Shown here one piece after another: positions 23,283 through 31,099 of a DNA stretch of 64,000 bases. Position numbers and translations under genes: made by a program. Source of the stretch: Nonomuraea guangzhouensis (GTDB lineage Bacteria > Actinomycetota > Actinomycetes > Streptosporangiales > Streptosporangiaceae); NCBI RefSeq assembly GCF_019396345.1, contig NZ_JAHKRM010000007.1:124001-188000 (forward strand), in the 5' to 3' direction. The notes below the pieces were generated by a model, which was given only the letters and a program-made list of their open reading frames with translations, was not told where the DNA came from and ran no database searches. Each line of letters opens with the position of its first letter. Positions within the stretch are counted from its first letter, which is position 1.

Positions 23283-25631
23283 TCAGTGGATCACGCGGAC
23301 ATCCTTGGCCATGACGTACATGACCCGGTGGCCGAACTGGATCTGGTGATAGCGGGCCTTGCCCTTGACCATGACGTGCCCGGCCGGGTTGAAGGATTTC
23401 GCCGCCTGATAGGAGCCGTGCAGCGTGAGGCCGAGCGAGTAGTACTGGCCGGGCTGGATGACGTAGTTGAGCGGGGTCGCGGCCTGATAGGTGACGCCTT
23501 TGCGGCGATAGGCGGGCTGTCCGGGGTAGGCGAGACCGTACACCTTGACGTGCTTCCTGAGGGGAGTGACCAGCGGGCCTCTCGCCCGGATGGCGTTGGG
23601 GGCGGAGCCGGGGTTGTAGAACCAGGCCTTGGTGCCCAGGTACCAGATGGCCGTCCAGTCGCCCGATCGGCCGGCCACGGCGTATCGCTGGCCGGTCGAG
23701 GCGCGGGCGCTGTGGTCGTAGACGCTGTACGTGCTGGGCTTGCCGACGCGTTTGCCGATGTCGTCGACGAGCGGGGCGTCTTCGCGGGGCTCGGTGCGCA
23801 GCCATACCGAGGAGGCGCCGTGCGGGGGACAGGGCTTGCCGGCCTTGGCGGGCTTGGTGAAGCAGCCGGTGAACTGCGGCTGGTTGGCGTCGTAGTTGGG
23901 GCGGATGATGACTGACGTGCCCTTCTTGGCTGGTTTGAGGGGGCTGCCCAGCAGGTCGAAGTAGTGTGCCCAGTCCCAGTACGGGCCCGGGTCCTCGTGC
24001 ATGGACGCGAGTGTTGTCGGGTTCGAGCCCGGTACGTTGTCGTGGCCGAGGATGTGTGCGCGGTCGAGCGGAATGTCGTGTTTGGCAGCCAGATATTTCA
24101 CGAGTTTGGCCGACGCGATGTACATGGCCTCGGTGTACCAGGTGCCGCCTTTGGCCAGGTAGCCCTCGTGTTCGATGCCGATGGAGCGGGCGTTGACGTC
24201 CCAGTTGCCGGAGTGCCAGGCGATGTCCTTCGTGCGTACGTGCTGGGCGACATGTCCGTCGCTGGAGCGGATCGTGTAGTGCCAGCTCACGTACTTGGGG
24301 TCGTGCACCATCGACGGGACGCCCGCGTAGGTGCCCTCGGTGTCGTGGATCACGATGTAGTCGATGCGTCTGGGGTGGTTCAGGGTGTCGTGGTTGCCGT
24401 AGCCGCCTGTGTCGGTGCGTTTGTAGGCGGCGGGCATCCACTCGCAGGCCAGTGAGGCGGGGCATTCGATGTTCGGGTTTCTGGGTGGGGCAGGGGAACT
24501 GGCGCGGCCCTCGCCTGCCGCCGGTTCGTCCGTGTCCGTTTCGGGGGGCGGTGGTGGGTCTCCCTGGGACGCGACCTGCGTCAGGCCGGCGGGCCGCCCC
24601 GGGCCGGCCGGGGGCCGTGTTTCGTCGGTCGTGGTTCGCCCTGGACCGGCCGTGGGCCGGGTCTGGTCGGTGGTGGATCGCCCTGGGCCGGCCGCGAGTT
24701 GCGGCTGGTCGCTTGTGGGCCGCGCCGGGTCGGCTGTTTGGCCGGGAACGGGCTGCGCTGGGTCGTGCGCGTCGGGTTCGGGTGAGGCTGAGGGGTCTCT
24801 ATCGGTTTCAGGTGACGTTGAAGGGGCTCGGTCCGCTACGCGGTGGGCTGCCGAGCGGCTCGTGACTGGGCCGAGAGGGCTGGGGCTGAGAGGGCCGGGG
24901 TCGAGAAGGCTGGGACCGAGGGGGTGGGGGTGGAGTGGGTTGGGGCGAGCGGGTGGGAAGAGGGCGGGGATGGCCGTCAGTCGTACCGGCTGCCCGTCGT
25001 CCGTGCGGCGGGCGGCTCCGGCGCGGATCACTGCGAACACCTCGTCGGCGAAGGCGCGAGCCGCCTGCGGGCCGGGCGCGCCCGCATAGCGGGCGACCGC
25101 GTCGTACCAGTCGGCGGGATTGGTGCTGGGCCGTCGCTGGTAGGAGGCGAGCACGGCGGCGCCGCCCCGGATGTTCGCGGCGGGATCGGTACGCAGTCGC
25201 GCGGCCGGCAGCCCGGTGAGCCGCTGCGCGAGCCGCAGCGGCGCGTCCACGAGATGCATCGGCCCGTAACCTCCGGCCACGCTGGGCGTCCCGGCGTTGG
25301 CGTCCCACCGGGACTCCAGGTAAGACAGGCCCAGCAGCACACTCTCCGGCACCCCGAAGTCCCGCGCCGCCGCCGCGAAGTCACCCTGACGTCTCGCGTT
25401 GGCCCAGTGCCCTGCGTTGGCCTGATGTCTTGCGTCGGCCTGGCGTCTCGCATCGACCTGACGTCTCGCGTCGCCTCGATGCCCCGCGTCGGCCTGGCGT
25501 CCCAAGTCGGTCTGGCGTCTCGCGTCGGCCCGATGTCCCACGTCGGTCTCAAGCCCCCGGCCGCCCTGGCTCGGCAGTCCAGGAACGGCGACGGTGGACG
25601 CGGTGAGACCGACGACGACCCACAGCAACAT
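23283..25631 (-). CDS. Secreted N-acetylmuramoyl-L-alanine amidase with SLT-like domain
   Basis: The product has about 782 residues: a signal peptide, a hexapeptide-repeat segment (about 30-84), a lytic-transglycosylase-like domain (FGVPESVLLGLSYLESRWD with the catalytic-type Glu, then AGGYGPMHL), a long P/T-rich linker with repeats, and an Amidase_2 domain. The amidase has zinc ligands His in VIHDTEGT and His in HILGHDNVPG, and an EDPGPYWDW end. The C-terminal about 220 residues are beta-rich and SH3-like. It should cleave the muramyl-alanine bond of peptidoglycan outside the cell. I chose the ATG at 25631 with GGGGG 5 nt upstream; a GTG 12 nt earlier is possible. Two murein-active domains in one chain is uncommon. 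Confidence 0.85.
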   Translation of the reverse strand: MLLWVVVGLTASTVAVPGLPSQGGRGLETDVGHRADARRQTDLGRQADAGHRGDARRQVDARRQADARHQANAGHWANARRQGDFAAAARDFGVPESVLLGLSYLESRWDANAGTPSVAGGYGPMHLVDAPLRLAQRLTGLPAARLRTDPAANIRGGAAVLASYQRRPSTNPADWYDAVARYAGAPGPQAARAFADEVFAVIRAGAARRTDDGQPVRLTAIPALFPPARPNPLHPHPLGPSLLDPGPLSPSPLGPVTSRSAAHRVADRAPSTSPETDRDPSASPEPDAHDPAQPVPGQTADPARPTSDQPQLAAGPGRSTTDQTRPTAGPGRTTTDETRPPAGPGRPAGLTQVASQGDPPPPPETDTDEPAAGEGRASSPAPPRNPNIECPASLACEWMPAAYKRTDTGGYGNHDTLNHPRRIDYIVIHDTEGTYAGVPSMVHDPKYVSWHYTIRSSDGHVAQHVRTKDIAWHSGNWDVNARSIGIEHEGYLAKGGTWYTEAMYIASAKLVKYLAAKHDIPLDRAHILGHDNVPGSNPTTLASMHEDPGPYWDWAHYFDLLGSPLKPAKKGTSVIIRPNYDANQPQFTGCFTKPAKAGKPCPPHGASSVWLRTEPREDAPLVDDIGKRVGKPSTYSVYDHSARASTGQRYAVAGRSGDWTAIWYLGTKAWFYNPGSAPNAIRARGPLVTPLRKHVKVYGLAYPGQPAYRRKGVTYQAATPLNYVIQPGQYYSLGLTLHGSYQAAKSFNPAGHVMVKGKARYHQIQFGHRVMYVMAKDVRVIH
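25380..25541 (-). repeat. 18-bp minisatellite, about 9 copies, encoding (ARRQxD)n
   Basis: Inside the amidase gene nine consecutive hexapeptides follow xRRQxD: VGHRAD, ARRQTD, LGRQAD, AGHRGD, ARRQVD, ARRQAD, ARHQAN, AGHWAN, ARRQGD. The matching DNA unit is 18 bp. It forms a highly charged, probably extended spacer between signal peptide and first domain. Copy number is likely variable between strains. Confidence 0.85.
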
Positions 25632-25694
25632 GGCGACCCCCACGGAACGGCACAGCGACGCTACTCACCGTAACCATTCCCTGTTAAGGGTGTG

Positions 25695-26309
25695 TCAGAC
25701 GGGGCGGATGATACGGACGAGGTCGGCGAGGTCGGCGGCGAATTCGGCGTCCAGATCGGCCGGCGAGTCGAGATGGGCCATCAATCGCTGATGCGCGGGA
25801 AAGTCACCCCGGGCTCGGCGCGACCGGATGCCGTCGCCGGACGCCGAGAACCGCCCATTGGCCTCGGACGTCGCGAAACCGAGCACGAACGTGGTGATCA
25901 GGCGCTCGATCCTCGGCACCTCGGCGTCGGGCACACCCGCGTCGATCAGCGCCTGGTAGATCAGGTCCACCACCGCGACCGCGTCCGGCGTGACCGACGG
26001 CCGGGCGAACAGCAGCGGGAAGACGCCGGGATGCTCGCGGGCCAGCCGCCGGGTCGCCCAGGCGAACGCGCTGAGCCGCTGGTCCCACGACTCGCCCGGC
26101 AGGCCCTGCGGGAGGCTCGTCAGCAGTCGCCCGACGAGCCCGTCCAGCAACTCATTCTTGTTGCGGAAATATCCGTAAATGGCCATGGGGGTCACGCCGA
26201 TGCGCTCGGCGACCGCTCGCATGGTCAGGGCATCGATCCCGTGCTCGTCGGCGATCGCGAGGGCGGCGTCGAGAATTTCCGGTTGCCGTTCGGTCTTGAG
26301 TTTCCGCAC
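25695..26309 (-). CDS. TetR-family transcriptional repressor
   Basis: The protein has 204 residues. The N-terminal HTH (about 8-55) reads ILDAALAIADEHGIDALTMRAVAERIGVTPMAIYGYFRNKNELL, the textbook TetR domain. A variable helical ligand domain follows. It is divergent from an ABC exporter, with a perfect 14-bp inverted repeat between the two starts, so it very likely represses both itself and the exporter and is released by the exported compound. Confidence 0.93.
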   Translation of the reverse strand: MRKLKTERQPEILDAALAIADEHGIDALTMRAVAERIGVTPMAIYGYFRNKNELLDGLVGRLLTSLPQGLPGESWDQRLSAFAWATRRLAREHPGVFPLLFARPSVTPDAVAVVDLIYQALIDAGVPDAEVPRIERLITTFVLGFATSEANGRFSASGDGIRSRRARGDFPAHQRLMAHLDSPADLDAEFAADLADLVRIIRPV

Positions 26310-26316
26310 CGCGTCA

Positions 26317-26348
26317 GTCTACGTTGTAGAGCAGTCTACAACGTAGAC
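26317..26348. promoter_or_regulatory. TetR operator, perfect 14-bp inverted repeat
   Basis: GTCTACGTTGTAGA (26317-26330), 4-bp spacer GCAG, then its exact complement TCTACAACGTAGAC (26335-26348). It begins 8 bp from the TetR start codon and ends 19 bp before the ATPase start, and so covers the divergent promoters. Confidence 0.88.
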
Positions 26349-26366
26349 CAGGAAGGGCGGGGGAAC

Positions 26367-27173
26367 ATGCTCAAGGCGACAGGACTCGTCAAACGCTTCC
26401 ATGAGGTGACCGCGCTGGACGGCTTCTGCCTGGATGTCGCGCCGGGGGAGATCGCGGGCCTGGTCGGCCACAACGGCGCGGGCAAGACGACCTTCTTCGA
26501 GATCGCCTCGGGCCTCCTCAGCCCCGAGTCCGGAAATATCGCGGTCAAGGGTCAGGTGGGGGTGGCGCCGCAGCAGCTCGCGCTCTACCCGAGCGTCACC
26601 GTCCGCGAGACGCTGCGCTTCTTCGGCGGCCTGGCCGGGCTGCGCCGCGCGGCGCTCAAGCAGGCCATCGACCGGGTCGCCGAGGAGTTGCTGCTGACGG
26701 GCGAGCTCGACCGGCGGGTGGGCATCCTGTCCGGCGGCCAGCAGCGCCGTACCCAGGCCGCCACCGCGCTGGTCGCCGACCCCGCCGTCCTGCTGCTGGA
26801 CGAGCCGACGGTCGGCGCGGACCCCGAGACGCGAGCCGCTCTTCTGGCGGCCGTCCGGCGCCGGGCGAAGAACGGCGCCACGGTCGTCTACGCCACCCAC
26901 TACCTGCCCGAACTGGCCGAGCTCGGCGCCACGATCGCGGTCGCCAAGAACGGCCGGGTGATCGCCAGAGGCACCGGCGAAGAGCTGCTCAAGGGCCTGC
27001 CGGGCGAGGTGCGGGTGACTCTCGACGGCGACGAGGAGCTCGCCGTCACCACGGCCGACCCCACGGCCACGCTCGCCGAGCTGCTGCGCGGCCTCGACCG
27101 ACCGGTACGCGCCATCGACATCCGCCAGCCGTCGCTCGACGACCTCTACAAGGAGCTGTCCCATGTCGCGTGA
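26367..27173 (+). CDS. ABC transporter ATP-binding protein (drug-export type)
   Basis: The product has 268 residues. It has Walker A LVGHNGAGKTTFFEIAS (about 36-52), signature LSGGQQRRTQAA, Walker B AVLLLDEPTVGADPE and H-loop VVYATHYLPE. It belongs to the DrrA-like ABC-2 exporter group. The ATG at 26367 follows GGAAGGGCGGGGGAA. The frame is open far upstream, but that part is antisense to the TetR gene. Its stop overlaps the permease start by 11 nt. Confidence 0.93.
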   Translation: MLKATGLVKRFHEVTALDGFCLDVAPGEIAGLVGHNGAGKTTFFEIASGLLSPESGNIAVKGQVGVAPQQLALYPSVTVRETLRFFGGLAGLRRAALKQAIDRVAEELLLTGELDRRVGILSGGQQRRTQAATALVADPAVLLLDEPTVGADPETRAALLAAVRRRAKNGATVVYATHYLPELAELGATIAVAKNGRVIARGTGEELLKGLPGEVRVTLDGDEELAVTTADPTATLAELLRGLDRPVRAIDIRQPSLDDLYKELSHVA

Positions 27174-27903
27174 CTCGCTCCACCGCATCGCGGTGCTGGT
27201 CAGGCACAACGTGCTGCTCCGCAGGCGCGACCCGGCCCACCTGGTCAGCTATCTGGTGATGCCGATGGTGCTCATGCTGGTCTTCAAGTCGATGCTCGGC
27301 CGGCCCGCGCAGGTGGTCACCGGGATGCTGGTGATGTTCTCGGTGCTGTCGATGGCCGACGTGGCGACAGCGGTGCTGACCGAGCGCGTCTGGCACACCT
27401 GGGACCGGATCAGGGCGACCAGGGCGCGCGTGCCCGAGCTGATCATCGGCAAGACCCTGCCGGTCTTCGCCATCCTGGCCGTCCAGCAGATCGTCCTGCT
27501 CGGCTACGGGATCCTCGCGGTGGGCATGCGCCCCGCCGGGCCGCTGTGGCCGCTCGGGCTGGCCGTCGCCGCGTGGTGCTTCGCCCTGCTCGGCGTGGGT
27601 ACCGCACTCGCCGCCGTGGTCCGCAGCCAGGGCGAGCTCAGCACCCTCTGCAACGTCGGCGCGTTGTCGGTCAGCGCGCTGGGCGGGGCGCTGGTGCCGT
27701 TCGCGCTGATGCCGTCATGGGCGCGGGCCATCGCGCCGTTCTCGCCGGGCTACTGGGCGACCACCATGCTGCAGGCCGCCGTACGCGGTGACGTGTCCGG
27801 CACGGCGGGCCCCGCGGCCGTCCTCATCGCCCTCGGCGCGGCGGCCGGAGCCTTCGCCTGGCGGCGCCTGAGCCGAGGGTGGGGCCGTTCGAGCGTGCGG
27901 TAG
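27163..27903 (+). CDS. ABC-2 type transporter permease
   Basis: The protein has 246 residues and about six transmembrane helices, with the ABC-2 features DPAHLVSYLVMPMVLMLVFKSML near the start and LGGALVPFALMPSWARAIAPFSPGYWATTML before the last helix. It forms the membrane half of the exporter with the overlapping ATPase. Control is through the TetR operator upstream. The substrate is unknown, probably a toxic hydrophobic compound. Confidence 0.9.
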   Translation: MSRDSLHRIAVLVRHNVLLRRRDPAHLVSYLVMPMVLMLVFKSMLGRPAQVVTGMLVMFSVLSMADVATAVLTERVWHTWDRIRATRARVPELIIGKTLPVFAILAVQQIVLLGYGILAVGMRPAGPLWPLGLAVAAWCFALLGVGTALAAVVRSQGELSTLCNVGALSVSALGGALVPFALMPSWARAIAPFSPGYWATTMLQAAVRGDVSGTAGPAAVLIALGAAAGAFAWRRLSRGWGRSSVR

Positions 27904-27908
27904 CGCGT

Positions 27909-27932
27909 ATCCTGCCCGATTTCGGGCAGGAT
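27909..27932. terminator. Perfect 11-bp palindromic hairpin
   Basis: ATCCTGCCCGA and TCGGGCAGGAT flank two T residues, starting 6 nt after the ABC permease stop. It may end the exporter transcript. Because it ends 6 nt before the next start codon, it could instead be an operator or translation-control hairpin for that gene. Confidence 0.55.
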
Positions 27933-27938
27933 ATTGGC

Positions 27939-28247
27939 ATGTCCTATCCCGGCTGCGTAGTGTCCTCGTCTGTGTCCCCGGCACGTCACCCCTACGAAGA
28001 CCTCGTCGCCCATCTCGTCAGGACCAGCGGTCTCGGTCCCGGTGAGGCGGCGCGCGTGGTCGCCGACGTGCTGTCGTACTTCTCCGAGCCGGTGGAGGAG
28101 TTCGTCCGGCGGCGCCACGGCGAGCTTAAGTCCCGCGGCCTCACCAACGACGAGATCTTCCCCCGGGTCGCCGCGGAGCTGCGCGGGCGCCGGGTGGCAC
28201 CGCCGGAGCTGTCGCTCCGGCAACTGCGCCGGATCGTGTACGGATAA
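27939..28247 (+). CDS. Conserved small alpha-helical protein, unknown
   Basis: The product has about 102 residues. I do not know a function. The visible pattern is a compact helical domain: PYEDLVAHLVRTSGLGPGEAARVVADVLSYF, then EPVEEFVRRRHGELKSRGL, TNDEIFPRVAAELR and a closing LSLRQLRRIVYG. It looks like a conserved actinobacterial domain rather than a chance frame. The start ATG at 27939 sits just after a perfect hairpin; a frame open further upstream overlaps the ABC permease end and is less likely. Confidence 0.6.
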   Translation: MSYPGCVVSSSVSPARHPYEDLVAHLVRTSGLGPGEAARVVADVLSYFSEPVEEFVRRRHGELKSRGLTNDEIFPRVAAELRGRRVAPPELSLRQLRRIVYG

Positions 28248-28320
28248 AGGCACGTAAATTAGCTCAAAAGCTAATAAAAGCGCATTAAAGCGAACAAGAA
28301 CGGACAGAGGAGAGCGTCGG

Positions 28321-30141
28321 ATGTGCGGAATCGTGGCCTATGTCGGTTCGAAGGACGCGGCGCCTATCCTGCTGGAGGGCCTGCAACGGCTGGAATACCG
28401 AGGCTACGACTCGGCCGGCGTCGTCGTGTCCAACAAGGGGCTCAAGGTACGCAAGGTCAAGGGCAGGGTCGCCGACCTGGCGAAGGTCGTACCTCCGAGG
28501 TTCAAGGGCGGTCTCGGCATCGGCCACACGCGGTGGGCCACCCACGGCGTGCCCAGTGACGTCAACGCGCACCCGCACCTGTCGTCCGACGAGCGGATCG
28601 CGGTCGTGCACAACGGCATCATCGAGAACGCCAACGAGCTGCGCGCCAAGCTGACCGCCGACGGGGCGGTGTTCGTCTCCGAGACCGACACCGAGGTGCT
28701 CGCGCACCTGATCGCCCGTACCGCCGAGGAGACCGACACGCTGGAGGAGGCCGTCAGGAAGGCGCTCAAGAGCATCGTCGGCACGTACGGCATCGCGGTG
28801 GTCGACAGCGAGCGGCCCGGCGAGGTGGTGGTGGCCCGCAACGGCAGCCCGATCGTGCTCGGCATCGGCGAGAAGGAGATGTTCGCCGCCTCCGACGTGG
28901 CCGCGCTCGTCCGCTACACCCGCCAGGTCGTACACCTGGAGGACGGCGAGCTGGCCGTGCTCAAGGCCGACGGGTTCCACACCTTCTCCAGTGACGCGCG
29001 CGAGACCGCCAAGGAGCCGCTGACCGTCGACTGGGACGCCGGGCACTACGACACCGGCGGCTACGAGCACTACCTGCTCAAGGAGATCTCCGAGCAGCCC
29101 GACACGGTCTCGCGCACCATGAGCGGCCGTCTCGACGAGCGCTTCCACATCGCCCACCTGGGCGGCCTGAACATGGACGCCCGCGAGACCCGCTCGTTCC
29201 GCCGCGTGAAGATCATCGGCTGCGGCTCCGCGTACTACTCCGGCCAGATCGGCGCGCAGCTCATCGAGGAACTGGCCCGCATCCCGGCCGACGCCGAGCC
29301 CGCCAGCGAGTTCCGCTACCGCAACCCGGTCGTCGACCCCGACACGCTCTATGTCGCGATCAGCCAGTCGGGCGAGACGTACGACACGCTCGCGGCCGTG
29401 CAGGAGCTCAAGCGCAAGGGCGGCCGGGTCATCGGCATCGTCAACGCCGTCGGCAGCGCCATCGCCCGCGAGGTCGACGGCGGTGTCTACCTGCACGCCG
29501 GGCCCGAGGTCTCGGTCGCCTCGACCAAGGCGTTCACCTCGACGTCACTGGCGTTCGCACTGCTCGCGCTGCACTTCGGCCGGGTGCACGACCTCTCGCC
29601 CGCCGACGGCCGCCGCGTCTGCGAGGGCCTGCGCAGGCTGCCCGGCCAGATCGAGGAGATCCTGGCGCAGGGCGACAAGATCGCCGAGCTCGCGCAGAAG
29701 TACGCGAACTATCCGAGCATGATGTTCGTCGGCCGGGTCCGCGGTTATCCCGTGGCCCGCGAAGGCGCGCAGAAACTCAAGGAGATCTCGTACGTGCACG
29801 CCGAGGCCTATCCCGCCAGCGAGCTCAAGCACGGGCCGCTCGCCCTCATCGGGCCGGAGATGCCGACGGTGGCGATCGTCCCCGACGACGAACTGCTCGA
29901 CAAGAACCTCACCACGCTCGGCGAGATCCGCGCCCGCGGCGGCAAGGTGCTCATGGTGGGCCACCGCGAACCCGACGCCAAGCTGGCCGACGACGTCATC
30001 GTGGTGCCGAAGAACGAGATCGAGCTCGACCCGATCCTGCTCACGATCCCGCTGCAGCTGCTGGCCTATCACGCCGCCGTGGCCCTCGGCCGCGATGTGG
30101 ATAAGCCGCGCAATTTGGCTAAGAGCGTCACAGTCGAGTAA
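28321..30141 (+). CDS. glmS: Glutamine-fructose-6-phosphate aminotransferase (isomerizing)
   Basis: The enzyme has 606 residues. It makes glucosamine-6-phosphate from fructose-6-phosphate and glutamine, the entry step to peptidoglycan. The start MCGIVAYVG puts the nucleophile Cys2 right after Met. The glutaminase domain has HTRWATHG and HNGIIEN. Two SIS domains follow (IIGCGSAYYSG; ISQSGETYDT; VGRVRGYPVAREGAQKLKEIS), and it ends KPRNLAKSVTVE, the family tail. GAGGAGAG lies 6 nt before the ATG. An inverted repeat TTAGCT-CAAA-AGCTAA (28259-28274) lies upstream, possibly a weak terminator of the preceding gene or a regulatory site. Confidence 0.97.
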   Translation: MCGIVAYVGSKDAAPILLEGLQRLEYRGYDSAGVVVSNKGLKVRKVKGRVADLAKVVPPRFKGGLGIGHTRWATHGVPSDVNAHPHLSSDERIAVVHNGIIENANELRAKLTADGAVFVSETDTEVLAHLIARTAEETDTLEEAVRKALKSIVGTYGIAVVDSERPGEVVVARNGSPIVLGIGEKEMFAASDVAALVRYTRQVVHLEDGELAVLKADGFHTFSSDARETAKEPLTVDWDAGHYDTGGYEHYLLKEISEQPDTVSRTMSGRLDERFHIAHLGGLNMDARETRSFRRVKIIGCGSAYYSGQIGAQLIEELARIPADAEPASEFRYRNPVVDPDTLYVAISQSGETYDTLAAVQELKRKGGRVIGIVNAVGSAIAREVDGGVYLHAGPEVSVASTKAFTSTSLAFALLALHFGRVHDLSPADGRRVCEGLRRLPGQIEEILAQGDKIAELAQKYANYPSMMFVGRVRGYPVAREGAQKLKEISYVHAEAYPASELKHGPLALIGPEMPTVAIVPDDELLDKNLTTLGEIRARGGKVLMVGHREPDAKLADDVIVVPKNEIELDPILLTIPLQLLAYHAAVALGRDVDKPRNLAKSVTVE

Positions 30142-30214
30142 CTGCTACGACACGGCGGCAACAATAGGCACATAGCCCGTGATAAGTGGACCGGCAGGAC
30201 TTAAGATCGAAACT

Positions 30215-30982
30215 GTGCCTGAGTTCCATGCTCACACGCCAAATCTCGCACGAATGTACGATTACATGCTCGGTGGCACGGACAACTACGCCATCGACCG
30301 TGAGGCGATCGACCGGCTTGCGGCGCTGATCCCGCAAGCCGTCCCGCTCGCGCGGGCCAATCGGGCCTTCCTCCAGCGCGCGGTCCGCTACCTGGTGGAC
30401 GCGGGCATCCGCCAGTTCCTCGACCTGGGCAGCGGGCTGCCGACCCAGGGCAACGTGCACGAGGTCGCGCCGGAGGCCAAAGTCGTCTACGTCGACCGTG
30501 ACCCGGTCGTCGCCACGCACGCCAGAGCGCTGCTGGAGGAGGCGGGCCGGGCCGTCTTCGTCCAGGCCGACCTGCTCGACCCCGACGAGGTGCTGGCTCA
30601 GGCCGCCCGCTTCCTCGACATGAACGAGCCGGTGGGCGTGCTGCTGGTCTCGATCCTGCACTTCCTCCCGGACGCCCGCGACCCGGGCAAGATGGTGACC
30701 AGGCTGCGTGAGGCGGTGGCGCCCGGCAGCCATCTGGTGCTCACCCACGCGACCTCGCGGGGGCGGTTCGAGGAGGGCGCGGCGGCGCTCTACCGGCCCG
30801 CGTCGGCCGGGGCCGGCACCGACCGGACCCCACGGGAGATCCGGGCGTTCTTCGGGGACTTCGACCTGGTCGAGCCAGGCCTGGTGCACGCCCCCGACTG
30901 GCGTCCCGACCGGCCCAGGCTGGTCAGCGAGCCCTCGCTGCCCTCGTACCTGCTCGTCGGCGTCGGCCAGAAGCACTCCTAG
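30215..30982 (+). CDS. SAM-dependent methyltransferase, Methyltransf_19 (DUF574) family
   Basis: The protein has about 255 residues and is a paralogue of the protein at 18659: TPNLARMYDYMLGGTDNYAID, FLDLGSGLPTQGNVHEVA, VVYVDRDPVVATHARALLEE and DLVEPGLVHAPDWRPD. I chose the GTG at 30215 because the family begins about 8 residues before TPN, and because TTAAGAT lies 8 bp upstream, as in leaderless actinomycete genes; a GTG at 30179 is the alternative. The methyl acceptor is unknown. Confidence 0.82.
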   Translation: MPEFHAHTPNLARMYDYMLGGTDNYAIDREAIDRLAALIPQAVPLARANRAFLQRAVRYLVDAGIRQFLDLGSGLPTQGNVHEVAPEAKVVYVDRDPVVATHARALLEEAGRAVFVQADLLDPDEVLAQAARFLDMNEPVGVLLVSILHFLPDARDPGKMVTRLREAVAPGSHLVLTHATSRGRFEEGAAALYRPASAGAGTDRTPREIRAFFGDFDLVEPGLVHAPDWRPDRPRLVSEPSLPSYLLVGVGQKHS

Positions 30983-31099
30983 AAGTTCTCCGAGCTTTTC
31001 GTGACTTTTCGTGATCTCCGGTAGTGAGTGCCCGATGTGTGACGATGAGTTAAGTGTCGGTGACGTGGGGTAGTTACTGGGGTGCGAGGGGAGGGACCC

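Noticed and set aside
25380..25541. CRISPR array
   Set aside because: The repeats are 18 bp, contiguous, degenerate and in frame within a secreted enzyme. There are no spacers and no cas genes in the window.
25692..26366. N-terminal extension of the ABC ATPase
   Set aside because: It is antisense to the TetR gene and crosses its operator. The ATG at 26367 has a ribosome site and starts the canonical ABC domain.
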